This document shows positions 37,665-46,900 of a stretch of 64,000 nucleotides of DNA, piece by piece. The notes under the pieces are model-generated. The model searched no databases, was not told the origin of the DNA, and was given only the letters and a program-made list of their open reading frames with translations. Made by a program: the position numbers and the translations under genes. The stretch comes from Lagopus muta (taxonomy: Eukaryota; Chordata; Aves; Galliformes; Phasianidae): contig NC_064433.1 in the NCBI RefSeq assembly GCF_023343835.1, positions 52,852,871-52,916,870 on the forward strand. Reading direction: 5' to 3'. The first letter of the stretch is position 1. Every line of letters begins with the position of its first letter.

Positions 37665-37736
37665 CGCTACGCGATGTGACGCGACGCGACGCTCTCCGTG
37701 GAAACAGTCCTGACTGGCAGGCAGTGCCCGAACGCT

Positions 37737-37741
37737 ATTGG
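37737..37741 (-). promoter_or_regulatory. RIC8B: CCAAT box (minus strand)
   Basis: CTATTGGTCG on the plus strand gives CGACCAATAG on the minus strand, a good NF-Y site about 140 bases upstream of the RIC8B ATG. Confidence 0.6.
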
Positions 37742-37778
37742 TCGCTAGGAGGGGGCGCCTGCACCCCAGCGCCCTCCT

Positions 37779-37783
37779 ATTGG
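37779..37783 (-). promoter_or_regulatory. RIC8B: Second CCAAT box (minus strand)
   Basis: CCTATTGGCTG on the plus strand gives CAGCCAATAGG on the minus strand, a near-ideal NF-Y site. It is 42 bases from the first, about four helical turns, and in the same orientation. Confidence 0.65.
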
Positions 37784-37821
37784 CTGCCTTCCTATGCGCC
37801 CCGTCCGGCCCCCCGAAGAGG

Positions 37822-37840
37822 ACTACGCCTCCCGGCATGC
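37822..37840 (+). promoter_or_regulatory. ZNF143/SBS-type motif, plus strand
   Basis: ACTACGCCTCCCGGCATGC matches the ZNF143 consensus ACTACAATTCCCAGCATGC at 15 of 19 positions, keeping the ACTAC, CCC and GCATGC cores. It is common in CpG-island and bidirectional promoters. Confidence 0.65.
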
Positions 37841-37885
37841 TAAGCGGGGCGGCGCTGCGGTGCGCGGAGAGCTTGTTGCTGCGCG

Positions 37886-37904
37886 GCATGATGGGTATTG
37901 TAGG
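37886..37904 (-). promoter_or_regulatory. ZNF143/SBS-type motif, minus strand
   Basis: GCATGATGGGTATTGTAGG is the reverse complement of the same consensus with three mismatches (GCATGCTGGGAATTGTAGT). It faces the plus-strand copy across 45 bases. Confidence 0.65.
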
Positions 37905-38834
37905 CCGCAGGCAGCCCCGACGGCGCCTGGCGAGAAGGGCGGTAGAGCGAGATACGGAGTGTGGGTTGGAGACCCGCAGGCCGCCCGGTTATCCAGCGAT
38001 ACAAAATCTGACACGTAGCCTCCTCGCTAGGCTTGTCCTCATCCTGCCTGCTTCTGTGCTATCTGCTCCTTCAGTGCTACAAAGCAAACAACCTGCCCCA
38101 GTGTAGGCAGCTGCCTTCCTTCAGGCAGGATCATTTCATGGCGCCTTTGCTGCACCTGCTCCATGCCCAGCGGTGGCTGCTCTAGTGCATGACGGCTGCA
38201 GGGCAGCCTCTCTGCATGAGGGTGGAAGGGCCCCTTTACCCACCTGCCCTGTGCAAAATGGCACCCGCTGCCAGTCTGAGCCCACAGGCTGAGTGTCCCT
38301 GGGCCATTGCGGGGCAAAGTCTACATCTGGTCCCCGAAGTGGGGCTTCATCATTACATTTGAGAGCAAAACAAAACCCACGTGAGCTGGAGGATGAAGGC
38401 AGTGCACCCCCTGGGGTTTGTAGGCCCACACACCACCAGGCTCACGTGTCCCTTCTGTGAGACAGCACAACTGCCTTCCGCAGACCACCTGTCTGTCCTC
38501 TCATGGGGGCTTGACATACTCTCTACAGGGTGTTCACGTGGCTGTGAGAAAGCAGAAGGTGTGGGGTTGAGATCCCAGTGTCTCCTCACTGTTGGGTTTT
38601 GCTCTGGAGATCTGGGAGGGCAGAGCGGGCCAACACCACACGCTGGGTGAGAGTCTGCAGTGTCTGCGCACAGGTTGGCTACATCTCTACAGAGCACTAC
38701 AAACTCCAGGTTTGAGCTACGTTAAGAAGTTAAGAAGATGGGCTTATTTCCATTGTCAAAGTGCCCTATTGTCAAAATCCACTGTTTGGATAGATGAAAG
38801 TAATATACTGAAGTTGCTACTGAAGAAGTAGCAA

Positions 38835-39298
38835 AATCACAGAATCAGAGAATCACAGAATGGCCAGGGTTGGAAGGGGCCTCAAGGATCATGAAGCTCC
38901 AACCCCCCCTGCCACATGCAGGGCCACCAACCTCCCCATTTAATACCAGACCAGGCTGCCCAGGGCCCCATCCAACCTGGCCTTGAACACCTCCAGGGAC
39001 GGGGCAGCCACAGCCTCTCTGGGCAGCCCATTCCAGCACCTCACCACTCCCACAGTAAAGAACTTCCCCCTGACATCCAACCTAAATCTTCCCTCCCTCA
39101 ACCTAAAACCATTTCCCCCTGTCCTGCTGTTATCTACCCTTTCAAAGAGTTGATTCCCCTCCTGTTTAAGGCTCCCTTTAGGTACTGAAAGGCTGCCATG
39201 AGGTCACCCCACAGCCTTCTTTTCTCCAGGCTGAACAAGCCCAGCTCCCTCAGCCTGTCTTCATAGGGGAGGTGCTCCAGTCCCCTGATCTTTGTGGC
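38835..39298 (-). mobile_element. CR1 retroposon, 5'-truncated
   Basis: It begins with three octamer-like units (AATCACAGAATCAGAGAATCACAGAATGG) then CCAGGGTTGGAAGGGGCC. It runs through CCTTGAACACCTCCAGGGACG and the CTCCAGGCTGAACAAGCCC region. It is the best preserved CR1 copy in the window, in minus orientation. Confidence 0.94.
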
Positions 39299-40176
39299 TC
39301 AAGTCCAGTTTGAAGTGTGCATCCATTTTTTTTTGGAAGCAAGACCATGTGTATATTAATGAAGTTTCTGGAAGAAACTTAGTCAAAGTAATCCTTTGCT
39401 TGTTTGATTTACTGTTCTATTACAAAGCACGAGCCTGCTTAGATTTACTTCACAGCGTAGTAAAATATTCATTTCATTTGTACATGGTCAATTGGAATCT
39501 TTTTACTTATAAAAAAAAAAAAAAGGCCCAAAACTAAAAAAATAAAGGCTAAAAAACTGTTACTGAACCTTTAAAGGCACATTGTTATTCATCATTGCTG
39601 CATTTTGGTTTCCACTTTAGGCAACATATGAAGGATTAGGATTTCAGTGAAAGAGGGGGACGGAATAAATTGCATCCTCTACCAAAGAACTGCCAGACCT
39701 TTTCAAATGAGTGCATACCGTGAGCCCTTCCCATGTTAGTCAGCTTTATCTAAACCTTCCAAAGCAATGTCTGCCCCTGAATTTCATGGGTTTCAGGGTC
39801 AGTCACAACAGAATTGTGAGGCTGGGGAGGTCAGAGGCCATTTTTGTCAAAGGGTAGTGACCTTAGCAGCAAGAGGTAGCCTGACAAAAACAGGATTCAT
39901 GCCTGTGAATGGAGTTCTCACTGCTCTTCCCCCGCTGAGTCTTTTTTCTATCTGGTAATGAAAAATCTTGAAGAATTGTAGTGGATTTTTATATGCATAC
40001 ATACATGTTTGTGTGTATATAGCTATATAAATATACAGATATGTTACATGTGTTAGTTATGCTATAATACATCTTATATTGGATCTATTACATATATATT
40101 TTCATGTATTTTGGACTATGAAAAAATAAAATAATGCATGAACACGTTCGAAAATGTGAGAAAAGAGAACACCAAC

Positions 40177-40361
40177 AAAGAAAAAAAGAGAAAGAATAAG
40201 AAAGAGGAAGGAAGTAAGAAAGGAAGGGAAAGGAAAGAAGGAAGGAAGAGAAGAGAGGAGAGGGAGAGTAAAAGGAAGGAAAGGGAAAAGAAGGGAAAGG
40301 AAAGGATGGGAAGGAAAAAGAAAAGGAGAAAAGTAGAAAGGAAGAAAGCAGGAGAAAGAGA
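40177..40361 (+). repeat. GGAA/GAAA polypurine tract
   Basis: About 185 bases made almost only of A and G (GGAAG, GAAAGG, GGGAAAGG units), with only about six pyrimidine interruptions. It is a microsatellite-like homopurine strand that could form triplex DNA, and it lies midway between the two genes. Confidence 0.93.
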
Positions 40362-41518
40362 TAACAAGTTTGAATATCTTGGCATGTGGTATGAAAACTA
40401 AAGAAAAATCTGCACCTTGCATATTTACTCCCTTTACACATAAATATTTGGCTAGGCAAGAAACATCAGTTTGAGTTACCATGGTCAAGGGAAAGGCTTA
40501 ATTTACAGTCTCCAGTCTCCAACTCAGGAGGTTTGGCAATTTGTACTAGGATGATTTAAGAGATTCCTGCCCATAACCAACCATTCTACCCAGAGGTTAT
40601 CGTCCTCTCTTGAGCCACCACACTTCGCAGCCTGGTATACACCCCTGTGACCTGAAAGCTGTGGTGGTTTATATTAATATGATGGGCTCTGACCTGCAGT
40701 GGTCAAGGAGGGGGCCCACTTTCCCTTGTAGAGCTGCTGACACAGATGGTGATGGTGACCTTTGCAGAGCTGTGCTCGGTGATCTATATATTGCTCCACA
40801 TGAATGTCCAGTTTAAATTTCAAAGCCCTCCTTAGGAAATTGTTCAAAGGTAGCTGAAAGCATATGTTCAGACTCCTGTGGCATCCAAAGTATATGTATA
40901 TTTTTAAAGAAAGACTGCGGGGATCCTTTTGCAGAAGATTTAAAAATCCAAGCTCTGATTGATGGTGAAAAGGACAGTTCCGTGGGTCTTTCTTGATTAC
41001 AGAACTTTGTGATGCTGTTGTTGGTCAGAATTCCCTTTCCCACCACTTTGCACGTGGTGTTACAGTTCTCCACTCATAAATCCTGCATTGTTTCTGGTAC
41101 TGACACACGTTCAGTATCCATCCTCCTTCCTGAACAACCTCCCTGACATCTCCGATGCTCTTCAAGGAGAGGTAATTGAGTTCCGGCTTTTGAGTTCATG
41201 GCAACTCCTGCCCACAAATGTCTCGTCAATACATCCAGTCCTTGGAGAGAGCATGGCAGGCTGTGGTCAGCATTCCTTCAGGTAACTGGAGATTAATGGA
41301 GTGTTCCAATGATAGGAACTAAATGAAGGCATTCTGGTGGGTCTGTTGGATGTGAAGCGATGCAGAGATTCGGAATTCAATTAGGAAGATAAAGTGCATT
41401 TTTTCATTCTAATGACTGCCTTTTCCATATTCATTTCTCGTAGTCTTGATGAGGCAATTATTTCTTTGCTTGTTAGTAATTAATAGGTCACAATCAGTGC
41501 TTTGATGTAAGCACCTTC

Positions 41519-41542
41519 AAAAAAAAAAATAAAAAAAAAAAA
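41519..41542 (+). repeat. A-rich run
   Basis: Two A runs interrupted by a single T, ending AAAGC. No element is recognised next to it. Confidence 0.85.
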
Positions 41543-42136
41543 GCAAAGAAGGACTTTGGTCTCAAGCAGAATAAAACTCTAGCTGCTAAGGATAGGCTAT
41601 TAAATCTTCCCAGTGTGACTTACCTTCTTCATGTGTGGATAGTTTTGCCTGAAGGTAGCTTGAATGAGATTAAATAGATCCTAGAAACAATGTCTTCTGT
41701 CCTTCCCTCACTTACTGAAAGTGAAGAGTGAGTGTATATTAGGTAATAACACCAGGTTACACAAAGAGAATTTCAGAAGGTCTGTGACACTTAGGAAACA
41801 AGATTTTCATCGGGTACCTAAAGGTGGAGATAGGCTCCTGCTATGCATCTGATAACGTACCAGGACCTTGACTGAATGTTTAAGAGACTGAACAGTTGCT
41901 AAACCTCATCTGGAACACTCTTTGTCCCTCAATTCTTGAAGATTTACAATTCATTCCTGTAGTTACTTTACATCCCAAACGCTCACTAGCTTACTCACTG
42001 GTTGAATACACAATATCTGACCAGCTTGCCACTTCATTTGCTCATCTAAGGAAGACGAAATTTCCCATTTCCAGTATTCCAGTGGCAACATGTTTGTTGT
42101 AAGTTACAGTAAAGAAAATAAAATAGAATATCTTAC

Positions 42137-42299
42137 CTGCCTGGGTGGATATCTGGACTTAGGTGAGCAACAGTAGCAGGATATGAACCAAACAATATAA
42201 AGTCATCACCTGGCAAACGGAATGGAGCGGCCTGTAGCTGGAAGCACAGGTGGAGGACTGCTCACTTGCAGTTGGTTATACATGTTCACAAGTCTTTTG
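42137..42299 (-). other. Unassigned exon-like segment downstream of RFX4
   Basis: On the minus strand a pyrimidine-rich acceptor (TTTTTTACCCAG) precedes 42299. Two donors follow: AG/GTGATG at 42209 and GCAG/GTAAGA at 42136. The first choice makes a 90-bp exon with phase 2 at both ends, open throughout (KRLVNMYNQLQVSS, then PPPVLPATGRSIPFA), and TGA follows one codon later if read through. A second frame from about 42234 to 42137 (PFRLPGDDFILFGSYP, then ATVAHLSPDIHPG) is open to the stronger donor and has its own acceptor, GCTACAG. I do not recognise either peptide. It could be an alternative RFX4 end, an exon of a non-coding RNA, a broken old gene, or chance. Confidence 0.35.
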
Positions 42300-42397
42300 C
42301 TGGGTAAAAAAATACATTGTCACTTGTAGGATTTTTTGAAGGTTTGCAGCTTCTGTATGTAAGTAAATTAAAATGGTATCTATTCAATTTCAAGAAC

Positions 42398-43645
42398 TTT
42401 ATTTGAGCATGAAAATCCCTCATATATCTTGCACAACTGTACAAACACTTATGTCCATTTTAGGCATAAATGTGGTTATTATCAGACTGAGTGCTATCAA
42501 AGATTTTATTTACAAAACAATTGCTAAAATGTCTGATGTCGTATCTCCATTTATTTATTTCTTACCCATAGGGTAATAAGTCCACCACAGTTGCTTGGTG
42601 CATTTTATAATACAGAAGAAAAAGCTATGTTAATAAAATCTAACAAAAACTCACAAATAGCTACAAATCCGACAGAAAATGTCTAAGAAAAGTTCTCCCC
42701 AAAATACAATACATTTTTCCACACATACACAGTACAGAATAAGTTCAAAGGCACAGCTTTGAATTTTGCTTTTGTAGAAGTTATCACCACATGAAGGAAT
42801 TGAGGGAATATTTTCATATCTGTCAATAGGTAATCAAATGAATATTCGTGTTTGCATTGTCTTTTTTACATAATTGCTTCATATCATCACATTTAACATA
42901 TGTGGCTCTGAATCCAATATCTTCCCAGTCCCCAAGTCCATTCTTAACGTTGTCATTACTGACCAGAGAAGTTAGATTTTTTTTTCCAGATTGTGCAAAC
43001 TTAACACAAATACATATACAATAATAGTCAAATTAAGGCAGTGTATAATTCAATGCTACACGTGTTTTCTTCTCTTTTGTAGAGTTACTGGATCAACAGA
43101 AAGGTGCATCAACATACAAAGTTAGGTTGTAAACTGAAATCTACACAACACGTGTCTTTTAAGGAGCCAGGTGGAAGAAGTGATGCAAGCAAATGACGGC
43201 TTGGCAGAATTGTTTTTAAGAAATGCACTGAAAGCTTAAAAGAAGAACAGATGTCAGAGTTCTGCTGAGAGTGAATTTCCTGTCTTTAACACAAATCATA
43301 AATATATTCCATTCCAGTACTTTGTAAGACTCATTAATATTTGTCAATAAGAGGGGGGGCAATGGCTCACTGACACTGACATCACACTGGGTTGGCCCAC
43401 ATGCCAGAATTAGAAAAGGCACAGATTGGCCTAAAAAGATGTCTAAAATAGCACAGAAATGCTTTTCGGCTACAGGAACATTCAGTCATACTGGTCTGCA
43501 ATCTGCCCACGTTATGAACTACATTTATCTTCCCAGGATCTTTTCCATCTTCACCTCCCTTTAGGAACGTCCACGTAAAGTCCCACATAACATCAAGTTT
43601 GTACAATTCTTTTAAGTATACGGGCTTCACTGGTGCCAGTCATTT
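42398..43645 (-). other. RFX4: RFX4 3' untranslated region (probable)
   Basis: AT-rich sequence after the TGA stop. AATAAA signals on the minus strand occur at 42554-42559, 42550-42555, 42505-42510 and 42398-42403. I take the last as the outer limit. There are no repeats inside, which fits UTR sequence, but the exact end is not determined. Confidence 0.5.
42505..42510 (-). terminator. RFX4: Candidate poly(A) signal AATAAA of RFX4
   Basis: Plus-strand TTTATT, within a cluster of four such signals between 42398 and 42559, about 1.14 kb after the RFX4 stop. Which one is used is not decided by the sequence. Confidence 0.4.
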
Positions 43646-43918
43646 TCATTTAGCCCAACCTGTGGTGGCTTCCCCATTGATGTAGGCGAAGCCGGGAAAG
43701 TGTTGCATGTGCTCATATTCAGAATTTCTGCGCGTAGTCAGAGGGGTGTACATGTCACTAGAATTGCCGTATCTTGTAGAGTGCATGGGTGGGCTTGTGT
43801 AGCAGGAGTTCGCAGCTGGCACCTCTGGCCAGCGAGGAGTCACTGGGGTGGGATGCAGCCTTGGAGTACTGCTCATCAAACAGGGCTCCATTCTTGACGT
43901 TGGGCTGTTGAAAGGGTA
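43646..43918 (-). CDS. RFX4: RFX4 last coding exon and stop
   Basis: Encodes 90 residues from [17 protein letters not shown] to EATTGWAK and the TGA stop at 43646-43648. The acceptor is TTTGTCGTAG. A plus-oriented CR1 copy ends about 55 bases upstream of this acceptor in the intron. Confidence 0.96.
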   Translation of the reverse strand, partial: YPFNSPTSRMEPCLMSSTPRLHPTPVTPRWPEVPAANSCYTSPPMHSTRYGNSSDMYTPLTTRRNSEYEHMQHFPGFAYINGEATTGWAK

Positions 43919-46900
43919 CTACGACAAAGGAGAAAAATGAAGAGTTATTTATCATGTACTTAATTTTAAAGTAAGGGCTGGTTGGAGACAGGACAAGGGG
44001 AAATGGCCAGAAACTGCAGCATAGGAAGTTCCGCACAAATGTGCGCAAGAACTAATTTACGGTGAGGGTGATGGAGCACTGGAACAGGCTGCCCAGGGAG
44101 GTGGTGGAGTCTCCTTCTCTGGAGATGTTCAAGACCTGCCTGGACACCTACTTGTGTGACCTGGTGTAAGGAGCCTGCTTTGGCAGGGGGGTTGGACTCA
44201 GTGATCTCTGGAGGTCCCTTCCAACCCCTACGATTCTGTGTCTGCATCTGTGTATCACATATCCTTGTTTAGCATAAATAAAATTGCATGATTGAGCAGC
44301 CCTCCAAAACCTTTATGATACTGAAGGCAGAATATCATATAACAAGTGCCCAAAGTCAAACCAAAATATGAGAGGGAGCTTTGCAAAGGAGTCACAACAC
44401 TTCCTCCTCCCTGGAAATATTCAGGGCCAGTCTGGATGGGTCTTTGAGCAACCTGGTCTGGAGGGGGTGTCCCTGCCTGTAGCAGGGAGATTGGAACTAC
44501 ATGATCTTAAAGGTCCCTTCCAAGCCTAACTGTACAATGATCCTATGGTTTAAATACTGAAGAGCTAGCTACTGGCAGGTATATCTGGCAGCAGAGAAAT
44601 AAATTGAATTTGTCTCATATTTTCCTCACAACTGAGAAAGTTGCTATACAGTAAAAATAAAACAAAACAAAATAAAAAAAACAGCGTTAATTGTTCTGAG
44701 TCCCGGTCATTCAAATAGCTTTTGAGGGAGGAGAGCAAAAGTATCTTTATTACTGGAAAGGTGCCTCCTTCCCTTTCAAATGTTCACAAGCCACCCTGCC
44801 AGTTTCTGGAGAAGAATACCATGGTCTGGCCTCAGAGCGGGTAGCTAATTGGAGAACTTACAAAAAGAGACATGCAGAAGAAGAATCTCTCTATTTCCCA
44901 GCTGTTCACAGTGACAGTTGGAAAGTAGAATCCAAATAAGTTTGACAAATACCTCCCACTAAGGAGAAGATGTGCTGAGGATAAGGATAAGCAAGAAAAC
45001 AGAGAACTGCATTTTCTCCCTGTAGTCACAGGCTGCCCAACCAAGAGGAAGAAAACTGTGCTTATAAGTGTTTGCTTAATGTGTATTTATTTATTGCCTG
45101 TCTTAAAGGAGTGAATCATCTGTGCTCTGCTTAAGAAATAGCTTTCCCTGCTTTGCCCTTATATTATCCATCTGCACTGCGGAGATGGTGAGGATTCCTG
45201 TTCCCTTTGACCAGCTGTGTATCTTCACACCTTCTACTTTTTACACCTACTAGGCAAGATGGTTTCTAGTCGCCCCAGATGGACACAGTGAGCATAACAG
45301 AATGGATCCACAAACAGAGGACTGTACCTTTTAGACAGAAAGTGTTGTAATTTTAAGTTTCATTATACTGGATTGTTTGAAGCTGTGACATTTCCTTATT
45401 ACGCTGTCACCAGAGTAGGACTGCCACCTCTCCTGCATCTGACTCTTACAACACTTGCAAAATACATGCTAAAGCTTTGTACAGCTGGGGACTGTAAAAC
45501 TACTTCCCCATATTTTGGGTGGCTGTGGGAAGAGCTGCTGGAGGTGTTCAACAGAGGGAGATGGCAGTGATTCCCAAGAGGCCTCATTACATTACTCCAC
45601 TGCCGGATGCGGGTGGCATTAATCAGTTGCATGTGTGGGTCCCCGAGGCAATTACAGCAATGTCTCCATGAGGAGTTTCTGCTGACTCCCTTCAGACCAC
45701 AGCCAAGAAAGCAGCCCTGCCTTGGCAAATGTATTTGAACAGCTCAAAAGCCACATGCTGGCCACTCCTAATTAAGTAGGAGAAAGAGATGACTATTTTT
45801 GACCCATATACTGCAGTTTGCGATTTAGCATATTCCACTGTGTCCTGCAGAGACAGACCAGTTAGCAGATGAGGGGGAAGAAATCAAAGTTGTACACTGC
45901 ACTATTTAGCATGTACAGCACATCACCTGTGCAGTCAGCTGCTGAAGAAGGCTAGCAAATGGCAGCACCATACTGGAATGTCAAAACTACAACTAGAACT
46001 GCTAATGCAGATATTAGAATAAGCTGTATTGGCAACACTGGCAACATGTCTGTACAAGATCATCTAAATTTCCATCTTCAACCCACTGAGAGGCTTTTCA
46101 GTAGAAAAGTTCGACAGAGCTTAGGCACTGACTGCAGAAAGCTTTATATTCCCTTCCAGAAGAATCAGTTTTCATACTTCTTGAGGTTTTAGAATCTTCT
46201 GCACAAGATAAAACTTGCCAGTACCCAGCAATAATGAAACACAAGCTTTGTGGTTTTACATAAGGAGATATGAATTTAGGATCATGGTTCTCTTTTTAAC
46301 TCAACATGATAAAGACAGGACACTGTCAAGAAACAATCAACCTGCGAATATTCTGAGTAAACATAAGAGGTTCCAGAAAAAGTTGAATAATTTCCATATT
46401 TTATCTCCTGGAAGAATAGTTGATGGATTTAGAATGCAGACATGAACAGGCAATATGTTGAAGTCATTGTCACGCTTGTGCCTGCTGACCACCTTCATCT
46501 GAACATCTTGATGAGCAAAACTTCTGCCATAACAAATTCAGAGAGAACAACTTGTCACGTGATTTGCTATAGCTTCAGAGTCCGATTCGTCTCACCTAAA
46601 TTTAGTGGTCAGAAAGTCAGGCATCTAAGAACAGTGAGTCATCTGTGTTCTGTCTGCGGCCTCCAGGACAGTTTATCAAACCTCAATTTGTGAAGCCTAA
46701 ATACTGAGAACAACAGAGGAGTGATCTTTAGAAGATGGCTCTTTCCTTCCTGCTGCAGCCCATTAGTTTTTAGGTTATACTGCTGTATGGGGTTGACTGG
46801 TGTTAAGTGAAAAGTCCCTTTTTCATAGCTGTTGACTCCACAGATCCTGGCAGATCTCATATGCTGGGAAATGTTCAACTGTGTACAAAGTGATTTGTGA

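Larger units (their letters stand above)
37110..37960 (-). promoter_or_regulatory. RIC8B: CpG island promoter of RIC8B
   Basis: This is the only strongly GC- and CpG-rich block in the window, covering the first coding exon and about 360 bases upstream. It has no TATA box near the ATG. It contains an E-box/CRE composite, two inverted CCAAT boxes and two ZNF143-type motifs (separate entries). This is the usual layout of a broadly expressed gene. The transcription start is not fixed by the sequence. Confidence 0.85.
37961..42390. other. Intergenic region between RIC8B and RFX4
   Basis: No protein-coding gene is recognised here apart from the exon-like segment at 42137-42299, listed separately. 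It holds one CR1 copy (38835-39298), an A-run (about 39510-39524), an AT-rich TATA/ATATAC block (about 39989-40060), a purine-only tract (40177-40361) and an A-rich run at about 41520-41542. A divergent transcript from the promoter island is possible but not visible as an open frame. Confidence 0.7.

Noticed and set aside
37229-37843. 204-codon plus-strand frame over the CpG island
   Set aside because: Stop codons are rare in GC-rich sequence. It is antisense to RIC8B exon 1, with Arg/Pro/Ala-rich composition typical of such shadows.
40088-40488. Ser/Phe/Leu-rich frames on the minus strand near 40.1-40.5 kb
   Set aside because: They are translations of the polypurine tract and have no independent support.
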